From contig DPRR01000014.1 of assembly GCA_003538625.1 (NCBI GenBank), positions 1-64,000 on the forward strand: 64,000 nucleotides of DNA. The letters run 5' to 3'. Positions 26,998 through 36,600 of this stretch are shown in pieces (the first letter of the stretch is position 1; each line of letters opens with the position of its first letter). The translations under genes were made by a program, and so were the position numbers. The notes beneath the pieces were generated by a model that was not told the origin of the DNA, ran no database searches, and saw only the letters and a program-made list of their open reading frames with translations. The stretch comes from Ignavibacteriales bacterium. GTDB taxonomy: Bacteria > Bacteroidota > Ignavibacteria > Ignavibacteriales > Ignavibacteriaceae.

Positions 26998-28280
26998 ACG
27001 TCTGCTCTCAGTTTAAGTTGAAATTGTTTTGTTAATAATTCAGTAAGATTATCTCTCCTGAATTTTTCCAAAACTTCGTCAGATGGGGTTGGAAGTTTAT
27101 TATTCTTATAATCATTAAAAATTTTAAGGATCATATTTTTTATTTCTACAACGTTATCAGGTCCGCAAATATATCCGGCACCTGATTCTTCAACCGCCAT
27201 TTTCGCAGCTCCTTCAGGTACACAAGCCAGAATTGGTTTCCGTGCTCCTATATATTCATAAACTTTACCCGGCAGGATTGCATCAATATTCCGTCTTCTT
27301 CCTACCATAAACCATAGCACATCTGCTGATTTTAATTTTGCAATAGACTCATCATGATTTACATAACCATGATCTTTAACAAACTGCTGTAATTTTAGTT
27401 TGCGGATCAGTTTTTGATTTTCTTTTCTAAGGAATCCTACAAAATGCAGCTCAATGTTTGACGCTATATCTGGTCGTTCAACGGTTAATTGTTTAAATGC
27501 TTTTAATAAATAAACCGGAGAATTGTACACCATAAATATTCCGGAGTACATTAATACCATTTTATTTTGTGGTTTTGGCTGTGCAGGAATTTTATCAAAA
27601 TCTTTCTGATCATAACCATGAGAAATTATTACTACATCATCAAAAGTTAAAAAAGGATATGTATGTAAAAGCTTTTCTTTAATCTTTCTATTAGTAACTA
27701 TTATTCTATCAGCAGCTCTTAAAGCATGGTATTCCTTATTCTTATGAATGATCTTATGAAATGGCGTAGGGTAAAAGGCAAAATAACTTTTAAACCAAAG
27801 ATCTCTATAATCTGCAAACAATGGCACATCGTGGTTCTTTTTGATTTTTGAAATGGCATCAAAAGCTGAAAACGGAGGACAGGTTACAAAAATTGCATCA
27901 AACTTTTCTGAAGAAAGAATCTCATCAATTTTTTTTGCGGCAAGTTTAGACCAGGAAATTTTGTTATCAGGAATAAAAAATGTTTGACTTAACTTATCTA
28001 AAATGTTTCTTAAAAATTCACTGGGAAACTTAACAGTGCCCAGTCTGGAAAGAATCGAATTAGGCTCATTGCTTCCCGAAACTCTAATTATCCTTATATT
28101 AGAATCAGATAATTCTTTAGTGAGGGATTTATCGTGAGCAAAATAAGCCACATTACCCGTGGTTATTACAGTCGGCTCCCAATTATAGTTTTTCATGTAT
28201 TTGACAAACTTCAAAGTTCTTTGAACTCCGCTGAGACCTAAAGGAGGAAAATAATATGCAACTACAAGAACTTTAAACAT
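26994..28280 (-). CDS. glycosyltransferase family 4 protein
   Basis: A 428-residue GT-B fold protein. The N-terminal YYFPPLGLSGVQRTLKFVKY matches the GT4 acceptor-side Rossmann start. The C-terminal domain has YSGIFMVYNSPVYLLKAF and LPGKVYEYIGARKPILA, the GT4 E-x7-E-like nucleotide-sugar region. No signal peptide. Substrates are unknown, probably surface polysaccharide. It sits between guaB (14 bases upstream) and purD (4-base overlap), an odd partner for purine genes. Confidence 0.88.
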   Translation of the reverse strand: MFKVLVVAYYFPPLGLSGVQRTLKFVKYMKNYNWEPTVITTGNVAYFAHDKSLTKELSDSNIRIIRVSGSNEPNSILSRLGTVKFPSEFLRNILDKLSQTFFIPDNKISWSKLAAKKIDEILSSEKFDAIFVTCPPFSAFDAISKIKKNHDVPLFADYRDLWFKSYFAFYPTPFHKIIHKNKEYHALRAADRIIVTNRKIKEKLLHTYPFLTFDDVVIISHGYDQKDFDKIPAQPKPQNKMVLMYSGIFMVYNSPVYLLKAFKQLTVERPDIASNIELHFVGFLRKENQKLIRKLKLQQFVKDHGYVNHDESIAKLKSADVLWFMVGRRRNIDAILPGKVYEYIGARKPILACVPEGAAKMAVEESGAGYICGPDNVVEIKNMILKIFNDYKNNKLPTPSDEVLEKFRRDNLTELLTKQFQLKLRADV

Positions 28281-28294
28281 TATAAATACTTATC

Positions 28295-29767
28295 CTATTT
28301 ATGACTTTGATAATTTGGTGATTCTTGCGTAAGTATTACATCGTGTGGATGACTTTCTTTCAATCCTGCAAGAGTAATTTGAATAAATTTACTTTTAGTT
28401 TTAAGTGCTTTTATACTAGCATTACCGGTGTAGCCCATTGAGGCTCTAAGCCCACCTACAAGCTGATAAACCGTATCTTCCAGCGGTCCTTTATACGGAA
28501 CTCTTCCTTCAATACCCTCCGGTACAAGTTTTTTAATATCATCTTCTGCATCCTGAAAATATCTGTCTTTACTTCCTTTTTTCATCGCACTGAGTGAACC
28601 CATACCACGATATGATTTAAAACTTCTTCCTTCATACAGGATTTTATCACCGGGACTCTCGTCAACTCCTGCAAATAGTCCACCAATCATAACTGAATCT
28701 GCTCCGGCAGCAATTGCTTTAGGCACATCACCAGTTTGTTTTATACCACCATCTGCAATAAGTGGAATGCCAAATTTTTTACTTGCACGATAAGCCTGTG
28801 CAATTGCAGTAATTTGAGGAACTCCAACTCCAGCAATAACACGTGTTGTACAAATTGAACCGGGACCAATTCCAACTTTAATAGCATCAACTTTACAGTT
28901 TATTAAATCGAGTGCTGCTTCATAAGTTGCTATATTACCAACAATTAACTGTATATACTTAAATTTTTTACGTATATCTTTGACAGCTTTTAACACGCCA
29001 AGTGAATGTCCATGAGCGGTATCAATTACAATTACATCAGCACCCGCATCAGTCAATGATTGAACTCGTTCAATTATATCATTTGTAACCCCAACCGCGG
29101 CTCCAACTCTTAATCTGCCTTGATCATCTTTGCAGGCATTAGGATGCTTTTTCTTTTTAAGAATATCTTTAAATGTAATAAGTCCTCTTAGTTTTCCAGA
29201 TTTATCAACAACAGGAAGTTTTTCAATCTTATATTTTTGTAATAGAACCTCGGCTTTTTCCAAAGTTGTACCCATTGGTGCCGTGATTAAATTTTCTTTG
29301 GTCATTAATTCAGAGACTTTTAATTTTTTATTTGGCTCAAATCTAAGATCACGGTTAGTAAGAATGCCAACCAGTTTATTATTTATATCAATTACCGGAA
29401 TTCCTGAAACACGGTATTTTTTCATGATATCAAGTGCATCACCAATGGTTTTATCAGAAGTTAATGTAATTGGATTCCTGATCATTCCGCTTTCAGATCT
29501 TTTAACTTTATCTACTTCATTACGCTGATCTTCAATGCTTAAATTCTTATGTAATATACCAATACCGCCTTCTCTTGCAATTGCAATAGCCATGGCGGAT
29601 TCCGTAACAGTATCCATTGCTGCAGATATAATGGGAATATTTAGTTTGATTTCGGGTGTAAGGTATGTCGTTATATCTACTTCACGGGGTAAGACGGAAG
29701 ATTTTCCCGGAACTAATAAGATATCATCAAAAGTTAATCCTATTTCTAAAAATTTTTTATCTAACAT
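28295..29767 (-). CDS. guaB: IMP dehydrogenase
   Basis: A 490-residue enzyme oxidising IMP to XMP, the committed step to guanine nucleotides. FDDILLVPGKSSVLPREVD opens the barrel. Two CBS domains at about residues 95-205 are inserted in the barrel as usual. The catalytic cysteine loop GPGSICTTRVIAGVG lies near residue 303, and the ADGGIKQTGDVPKAIAAGAD phosphate loop follows. Nothing is missing. It lies 30 bases after the acyl-CoA dehydrogenase stop and 14 bases before the glycosyltransferase. Confidence 0.98.
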   Translation of the reverse strand: MLDKKFLEIGLTFDDILLVPGKSSVLPREVDITTYLTPEIKLNIPIISAAMDTVTESAMAIAIAREGGIGILHKNLSIEDQRNEVDKVKRSESGMIRNPITLTSDKTIGDALDIMKKYRVSGIPVIDINNKLVGILTNRDLRFEPNKKLKVSELMTKENLITAPMGTTLEKAEVLLQKYKIEKLPVVDKSGKLRGLITFKDILKKKKHPNACKDDQGRLRVGAAVGVTNDIIERVQSLTDAGADVIVIDTAHGHSLGVLKAVKDIRKKFKYIQLIVGNIATYEAALDLINCKVDAIKVGIGPGSICTTRVIAGVGVPQITAIAQAYRASKKFGIPLIADGGIKQTGDVPKAIAAGADSVMIGGLFAGVDESPGDKILYEGRSFKSYRGMGSLSAMKKGSKDRYFQDAEDDIKKLVPEGIEGRVPYKGPLEDTVYQLVGGLRASMGYTGNASIKALKTKSKFIQITLAGLKESHPHDVILTQESPNYQSHK

Positions 29768-29797
29768 ATTTTTCCTTCAGTATCAAAATATTAAATC

Positions 29798-30970
29798 TTA
29801 ATTATCGAAAGCGGGCAAACCCGTAATATCTTCTCCAATTATCAGTGTATGCATTTCGTGCGTTCCTTCATAAGTTATCACCGATTCCAGATTAGCTGCA
29901 TGTCTCATCACAGGGTACTCATCAAGAATTCCATTTGCTCCCAAAATTTGTCTTGACATTCGCGCAATATTCAATGCCATTTCACAGTTATTACGTTTTG
30001 CCAATGAGACCTGTGTAAATCTCAAATTTTCTTGATCCTTTAATCTACCTAATTGTAGGTTCAATAATTGGGCTTTGGTAATTTCTGTAACCATATATAC
30101 TAACTTACTTTGAGTTAATTGATATCCAGCGATAGGTCTGCTAAATTGTTTTCTTGATTTTGCGTAATTCAAAGCTGAATCATAACAAGCCATCATTGAA
30201 CCTACAACTCCCCAAGCAATTCCATACCTTGCTTGATTAAGACACATCAGAGCATTTTTTAATCCATCAGTCTTTGGGAGCAAGTTTTTATCCGGCACAA
30301 ATACGCCGTCAAATATAAGTTCGGAAGTAATGGAAGCACGCAATGAATGTTTGCCTTTCATCTCAGGAGCCGTAAAGCCTTTCATCCCCTTTTCTACAAG
30401 AAATCCTCGCACAACTCCATCTAACTTAGCCCAAACAACTGCAACATCTGCAATGGTACCATTTGTAATCCACATCTTGGCACCGTTAATTATATATCCT
30501 CCATCAACCTTTATTGCTTTAGTGATCATACCTCCCGGGTTCGAACCAAAATCCGGTTCAGTTAAACCAAAGCAGCCAATCATCTCACCTTTTGCTAATA
30601 ATGGCAGCCATTTGGCTTTTTGGTCGTCATCACCAAACGTAAAAATGGGATACATTACTAATGCACTTTGAACTGAAGCAAAACTTCTTATTCCACTATC
30701 ACCTCTTTCAAGTTCCTGCATAATCAAACCATATGCAACATTATTTAACTCAGCACAATCGTACTTTGCTGGCAATGTTGGCCCAAACAAACCCATTTCT
30801 GCCATCTTAGAAATTAACTGATCTGGAAATTTAGAATCCCTATTGTATTCTTCTATAATTGGAATAACTTCTGCACTTACAAATTCTCGTACCGTATTCC
30901 TGATCATCAGTTCTTCATCTGATAGCAGTGAATCGATGTTAAAATAGTCTACTCCTTGAAATTTGTTCAT
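29798..30970 (-). CDS. acyl-CoA dehydrogenase, glutaryl-CoA dehydrogenase-like
   Basis: A 390-residue flavoprotein of the acyl-CoA dehydrogenase fold. CFGLTEPDFGSNPGGM and MWITNG are the FAD/substrate signatures. The catalytic glutamate lies in TYEGTHEMHTLIIGEDITG near residue 368, and the TH-x-x-HTL wording is typical of glutaryl-CoA dehydrogenases. The early NIDSLLSDEELMIRNTVREF also fits that branch. Substrate is by similarity only. It is the first gene of the minus-strand run down to the short polymerase. Confidence 0.9.
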   Translation of the reverse strand: MNKFQGVDYFNIDSLLSDEELMIRNTVREFVSAEVIPIIEEYNRDSKFPDQLISKMAEMGLFGPTLPAKYDCAELNNVAYGLIMQELERGDSGIRSFASVQSALVMYPIFTFGDDDQKAKWLPLLAKGEMIGCFGLTEPDFGSNPGGMITKAIKVDGGYIINGAKMWITNGTIADVAVVWAKLDGVVRGFLVEKGMKGFTAPEMKGKHSLRASITSELIFDGVFVPDKNLLPKTDGLKNALMCLNQARYGIAWGVVGSMMACYDSALNYAKSRKQFSRPIAGYQLTQSKLVYMVTEITKAQLLNLQLGRLKDQENLRFTQVSLAKRNNCEMALNIARMSRQILGANGILDEYPVMRHAANLESVITYEGTHEMHTLIIGEDITGLPAFDN

Positions 30971-31132
30971 TAGTTCTTTCTAAAATTGAATGATTAAAAT
31001 TATTAAAAGGCGAATAGAGATACAATTTTTCTTTTGATCAAATTGCCTCCTAATATAAAAAAATATTTAGTTTTTGATTAGAATATGAAGGTTAATGTAA
31101 TTATATAAATAGACTAATAAGATATTTAATAA

Positions 31133-31159
31133 CAAAAAAGCTCCCGCTGCGGAAGCTTA
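31133..31159 (-). terminator. terminator of tRNA-Ser
   Basis: On the minus strand an AGCTTCCGC / GCGGGAGCT hairpin (31139-31157, one internal mismatch) is followed by CTTTTTTG. It starts two bases after the encoded CCA of the tRNA. Confidence 0.85.
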
Positions 31160-31161
31160 AT

Positions 31162-31253
31162 TGGCGGAGAGGGCGAGATTCGAACTCGCGGTAGAGTTTA
31201 ACCCCTACGACGGTTTAGCAAACCGTTGGTTTCAGCCACTCACCCACCTCTCC
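31162..31253 (-). tRNA. tRNA-Ser (GCU)
   Basis: The minus strand folds as a type II tRNA. Acceptor GGAGAGG pairs with CCTCTCC; the anticodon arm CGGTTTGCTAAACCG places GCT in the loop, for AGC/AGU codons. A long variable arm (about GTAGGGGTTAAACTCTAC) is serine-type and the T arm contains GTTCGAATC. The 3' CCA is encoded. It stands alone, without evidence of an integrated element at its 3' end. Confidence 0.97.
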
Positions 31254-31255
31254 GG

Positions 31256-31761
31256 GTAAAAAGTTGTTTTTTGGGAGCTTAGTAAATAATCGTCTTTGCT
31301 TAGTATTATATTAAATCTAAAAAAATTATTACTCCCATCCCACAATAAAAAAGGCAGTGCAAAGATAATATTTTAGCACAAATATAAAAACTCTTTGATG
31401 TGTTCTATCAGATTTGATACTGATCGAGATTACACATTATTATAACTTTTTGTGACCGTTAAATCAATTAAAATGTGATTTTATGAAATTGTTGTAATCA
31501 GATAATTTGTGAACCCATTCATTTCGCTTTTGGAATACTTTTACAATTTTTTTAAGTCACTATGATTCAATTTTGTCACTCAATTAAATTTCTAACTGTT
31601 CACGATTCAAAAAAATTCTTTTATTTTTATATCTGATAAATAGTGATCAGGAATAAAATCTAAAAATAATCAAAAGTTGTTACTATGTAGCGGTTACAAA
31701 TAAATTACAAATATAGTTTTAACTCCTTTATCATTAACCATTATTATAAGTTCCGGGAAAT
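31256..31761. other. intergenic region, no gene seen
   Basis: About 500 bases of AT-rich DNA between tRNA-Ser and the cytochrome gene. I find no convincing frame, hairpin or repeat. The tRNA promoter should lie in the first part on the minus strand. Confidence 0.4.
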
Positions 31762-32046
31762 TTAATTTAAGTTTCTCTCGGATAAGTATTTTAAAATATT
31801 TTCCTTTTCATCTGCTCTGAGTTTTGCCTTCTTTCCCATTTCATTTAATATTTTTTCCCATTCATCTGGTGTGTGCAGTTCCCGATCATAGGCTTTATGG
31901 CACGAGGTACATTTGGAAATGTATAAAGATCTACCTGTAGATTGCTTAGTCGATTCGTCCGACGTTTGATTATTTGAACTGCCGCAAGCTGTAATAAAAA
32001 CTAGTAATGAAGTTAAAAGAAAAATTGAAAATACTTTATCTATCAT
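31762..32046 (-). CDS. lipoprotein monohaem cytochrome c
   Basis: A 94-residue protein with a lipoprotein signal (lipobox cysteine at residue 21, in VFITACGSS) and one haem c motif CTSCH at residues 46-50. A methionine at about 70 (NEMGKKAK) may be the axial ligand. The fold is a short class I cytochrome. It would carry electrons at the outer face of the inner membrane or inner face of the outer membrane. Its ATG overlaps the stop of the barrel protein upstream, so the two are coupled. Confidence 0.88.
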   Translation of the reverse strand: MIDKVFSIFLLTSLLVFITACGSSNNQTSDESTKQSTGRSLYISKCTSCHKAYDRELHTPDEWEKILNEMGKKAKLRADEKENILKYLSERNLN

Positions 32047-32834
32047 AAATTAATTCCAAGAATCGTTCGAATCTCATAATTTTCATGACCATCCAAATCT
32101 AATCCGCTCTTTGTAGCAGGACTACCACCTATCTGTTTTAGAAAATTTATAGTAAAATAAAGTTCCTCTGTCTGGATATTAAACGTAGGACCTAAAAATG
32201 TCGCCTGGTTTTTTTCAGATTCAAAAATGTCCCGATAATTTCTATGATTTGTGAATTCGAGTCCTATTGCAATATTATGGGATAAATCATAAGCCACGCC
32301 TGCGGTCAGTTCAAAATTTGATTCGTGTTCATAGTCAATAACTTTTCTTTCAATTTCAGCATTAAGATTAATTACAGTTATAATGTCGCCTATTCTTTTT
32401 GACAGAATAATTTTTGGTTCATATTCGAGTTCAGCGCCACCGTAAGAAAACTCAAAGTACAAAGCCGGATCAATAAACAATTCACCAGGGTCACTCAGCC
32501 TGTATCTGAGCTCAAGTGAAGATGATGAAAACTCGAGTGGATTCGAATTAAAGCTATTCTCAGATGCAGTAACTTGATTAAAATTGAAATAAAAGGAAGT
32601 CGTAAGCCGATCGGTTGCACCGTACTCTAACTCAAAACGTGGCTGCATTCTATAATAGTAACCCTCAGTCTTTCCGATTCGCATAGTGTTCCAAACTTCG
32701 ATCTCCATCGCTCTTTGAGGTAATGTATTTGCCAGATACGAACGAGTAAAGTATTTTCTATCTGCATAGTTATTTGTGCTTAGTACGAATAACATTAAAA
32801 CGCTTGAAACAAAAAAAGTAATCCTGTTAGTCAT
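32043..32834 (-). CDS. predicted outer-membrane beta-barrel protein
   Basis: A 263-residue protein with a signal peptide (ITFFVSSVLMLFVLSTNNYA). Alternating hydrophobic/polar strands follow (FELEYGATDRLTTSFYFNF, LELRYRLSD, ALYFEFSYGG), ending in a strand with a hydrophobic last residue. This is the profile of a small outer-membrane barrel. It is translationally coupled to the cytochrome downstream, suggesting a joint role in extracellular electron flow or metal handling; no direct evidence. Confidence 0.75.
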   Translation of the reverse strand: MTNRITFFVSSVLMLFVLSTNNYADRKYFTRSYLANTLPQRAMEIEVWNTMRIGKTEGYYYRMQPRFELEYGATDRLTTSFYFNFNQVTASENSFNSNPLEFSSSSLELRYRLSDPGELFIDPALYFEFSYGGAELEYEPKIILSKRIGDIITVINLNAEIERKVIDYEHESNFELTAGVAYDLSHNIAIGLEFTNHRNYRDIFESEKNQATFLGPTFNIQTEELYFTINFLKQIGGSPATKSGLDLDGHENYEIRTILGINL

Positions 32835-33144
32835 TTTTTCTCCATTAAATTGTAATTATTTTTATTTAGATGTAATCTAAATAAAAATAAGGAAATGACA
32901 AAACCCTAAATATTTGAATTGAAACAGGATAATTTACTGCATTCTACTGCGCAGTGGATCATCGGGATGAATTGAAATTCGGAATTGAAATTATTTGTTA
33001 ACGTAATTATGTTTCAAAGCACGGCTAAGAAATAATTAAAAATAATTGTTTATAATTATTTAAAAGGTTCTTAAAATAAATAATAATAGTATTCATTTTA
33101 AAAGAAATATTTGATCGCTCTAAGTATGGTTGTAGGAAAGAAAC
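32835..33144. other. intergenic region, no gene seen
   Basis: About 310 AT-rich bases upstream of the barrel/cytochrome operon. TTTAGAT and ATCTAAA (about 32866-32882) form a small inverted repeat just upstream of the start and could be an operator; otherwise nothing is visible. Confidence 0.35.
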
Positions 33145-33459
33145 TTAATGTACGTCCCGCATTGGAAATATTGTATCCAATTTGACCTTAGATAAAATTT
33201 CTTTGACCTTGTTAGTCACACCAACCAACTCAAAGTTTGCGTTACGATTAGTTGTAGTTGTAAATGCGTGCACAAGCATTCCAATAGCCCAGCTTGTCAC
33301 ATACTCTACATTAGATAGATCGATTACAATTGAATGAATTCCTTTGTCGAGAGTATTCAAAACATAATCCTGAAACTCAACACCTTCTGTACCTAAAAGT
33401 TGTTTCTTGTTGAATTTTATTAAAGTTGAATTTCCTTGATCGCTAGTGCTAATTTCCAT
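33145..33459 (-). CDS. STAS-domain anti-anti-sigma factor
   Basis: A 104-residue single STAS domain of the SpoIIAA/RsbV type. The phospho-acceptor serine is likely S56, in the EYVTSWAIGMLV segment aligned with the MDSSGL region of SpoIIAA. It would be phosphorylated by an RsbW-like kinase and dephosphorylated by a SpoIIE-type phosphatase. It lies just downstream of the 1539-residue phosphatase gene (about 170 bases), a natural partner. Confidence 0.88.
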   Translation of the reverse strand: MEISTSDQGNSTLIKFNKKQLLGTEGVEFQDYVLNTLDKGIHSIVIDLSNVEYVTSWAIGMLVHAFTTTTNRNANFELVGVTNKVKEILSKVKLDTIFPMRDVH

Positions 33460-33633
33460 TTATTTAATCCTTAATAATTATTTTTAGTACTAATGTTATT
33501 TTCTGACCAGAAAATACTTCAGTAAAAATGAAAATCAAAGTGCAATTATTATTATTCTCTAAACTAGTCCTAGTCTTCTATTTAAGGAATTAACCCGCAA
33601 ATATTCAAAACTTGAAAAATAAATTTTTCTTTA

Positions 33634-36600
33634 CTATTTAAACTTTATTACAACAAACGACACATCATCATCAGGCTCTATTCCGTTAATCCATTGAGAA
33701 GCCGAATCTTTTAAATGTCCAATTATTTCATTGGGACTTTTTTGTGCGACAGATCTAAATTCTTCTTTAACTCTTGTATAACCATATTGCTCATTATTTT
33801 CATTCTTTAGTTCTGCAAATCCATCACTCATAAGTAAAAGTGTATCACCCATTTCATATCTGATCTCTTTGAGTGAATAATTCGTATTCTTCATTCCGCC
33901 CAATGGCAAATTATTACTAACAAACTCACCGGCTTTTTGAGATTTATTTCTAAAATAAATTAGCGATGGCATTCCAGCATTTGTTGCAATTAATTTTTCA
34001 GAATTAATTTGAACACCAATCAATGGCATCATCAATCTACCAAGGTGCATTTCTTTTATTGAGTTATTTGAGTTTTCAAAAAATTGTTTTAATTCAATAT
34101 TCTTTCGATTCGAAATGAAGAACGATTTCATAATAGATACCATCATGCCCGACATCATACCGTGCCCTGTAGCATCACCAGCCAGAATAGTTAGTGTTCC
34201 ATTATCATCAACATTAAAATCATAATAATCACCTCCAACTTCCGTTGCAGTTTTCATATAAACAGCAATATCAAGATGTGGTAATTTAGGAAGCTCTTTT
34301 GGAAGCATTGATAATTGCAACTGACGTGCGTCTTCAAGCTCTTTTGTTTTACGTTCATTCTCCGCTTGAATTATTCTATTCTGAGCTTCTGCCTGCTTCA
34401 AATCGTTAAAGCGTGTATAAGTGAGATTAAAAACAGCTGCGAATCTTTCCAGTAATTGAATTGTCTCCGGCTTTGTTTCGTCAGGGGATGCTACACCGAT
34501 AAATCCTTTAGTAAAATAAGCAATGTTTTGTATTCTGCGTTTTTGTGAAAACCCTTCTTTGAATGGAACATTTAGTCTACTAAGATGACTAAAATATTTT
34601 TCAAGCTCTTCCCCCTGCAAATCAAGAATAATCGATTTCTTTTGTTCTTTCCAGCCACTGTACATTTTTCTAAATGAAATATTTTCATTCAGGTTGATAG
34701 TAAAACCAGTGCTTACTTTACTTCCATCTTCATCTGTTACCCAGAATTCGGCAACCTCCGTTTCATCTTTGATGATAGCGATATAAATCCGGTTAGGTTC
34801 AATGCCGAGATTTATTAATTGCTTAAATACAACTGCAGAGGTTTCTGTAAGTTCATCACTTTGCTGCATCGCCAATGTTTTTGCTCTAACTCTTTCTAAT
34901 GCTGCTTCAATCTGTGCTTCTCTTGCTTGTGCTTCAGCTTTCTGTAAGTCAAGAAAACGGGTATATGTTTGATTAAAAACCAGCGAAAAACGTTCCAGCA
35001 CATCAATTTTTTCTACAGATAGAGCCTCAATCGTAGACATCATAATAAATCCCTGCGAGAAAAATCCTACACTGTGCACTCTGCGATTCTCCTTTAATAC
35101 GTCTTCATTTATAAACATTTGCATTTCCTCACGCACATATCTAATCCATTCATTTAATTCCAATCCTGAAAGATCTATAACTACTGATCGCTTTTTTGCT
35201 TTCCAGTTACCGTAAATTTTTGACCAGGTGGTTGGTTCATCAATACTTGGTTTAAATATGTGAGTGATTTGATTTCCAACCTGGTCTGTAGACCAGAGTT
35301 CAATAGATCTGACATCCTCTTTCATGATACCGATAGTTATTCGATCCGGGATATATCCTAATTCATTAAGTTGTTGAAAAAGAACTGCTGCTGTTTCAGC
35401 CAGCTCCTCACTTTTTTGCATCGCCATTGTTCGAGATCGAACCTTTTCCAATGCTGCTTCTATTTTCGCTTCCCTTGCCTGAGATTCAGCTTTTTGCAGA
35501 TCGAGAAAGCGCGTGTATGATTGTTCAAATACAACAGCAAATCGTCTGAATATATTATTCTCTTCTTCAGTATAGATTATCGATGCATAGTTGCCAATGA
35601 TTAACATGATTGTTGGCATAAACACAATTGTTCTTGTATAATTATTGTTTAAGATGTAGTCTTTTGTTTTTTCGGGTAAATATTTGAATATAGAATTTTC
35701 AAACACATGCTGATGCCACTGCCTGCTTTCCTCTATTGATAATGTATCTGTGTATATACTAAGATTATTATTTTGTACATTTCTTATTCTTTCAAACATA
35801 GGATTATTCAGATAAGGGACATGAATTTTATACGGACGAGGTAAGCCGGTAGCTGATATCCAGAAGTTATAATCATGAGTTTGGTTTCTTATAGCAAAAC
35901 TTACGTTATCGAAATTAAAATTTAAAAGCTGGAATTGTTTTGCCAGAATAGTAATTACCTGAAGAAGTTCTTCACTACGTTGCATTGCCATAGTTCTGCT
36001 TCTCACTCTTTCCAATGCTGCTTCTATCTGCGCTTCTCTTGCTTGTGCTTCTGCTTTTTGCAAATCAAGAAAGCGGGTGTAGGTTTGTTGGAATACTTTT
36101 CCAAATCTCATAAGCGTGGCATTCTCATCATCTGAATAAGGAATACCCGAAAAATTTTCGATGTACAATCCAACATTTTCTAACAATACCGTTGATCCTG
36201 CGAGTCCGGGACAACTAAAATAAAATTCCTTTGCTTGCGCCGGCAACCCGGGGATATACTCAAAAAGTTTTTGATAAAACCTGTTTTTTTCTTCAAAACT
36301 CAAATTGGTGGCAAAGAAATCCTCTCCTTTTTCTTTTGCTTCATTAAAACGATTGTAGTACACAGAATCAAAATACGGAATTGTTATCTTGGCGGGGACC
36401 CCAAGCGGGTCAGCTACCCAAATATTGTAATCATCTCTTATCTTATAATCCATAACAAACCCTGCATGCTCAACAAGTATATTTAAATGAGCAAATTGTT
36501 CATAAACAATCTGAATTACGTCCTTGAGTTCTTCGCTTTTTTGCATACCCATAGAACGGCTACGCACTCTTTCCAATGCAAGTTCTATTTGTGCCTCTCT

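Noticed and set aside
31162..31253. tRNA-Ser as attachment site for an integrated element
   Set aside because: The flanks hold no integrase and no partial copy of the tRNA 3' end was noticed.
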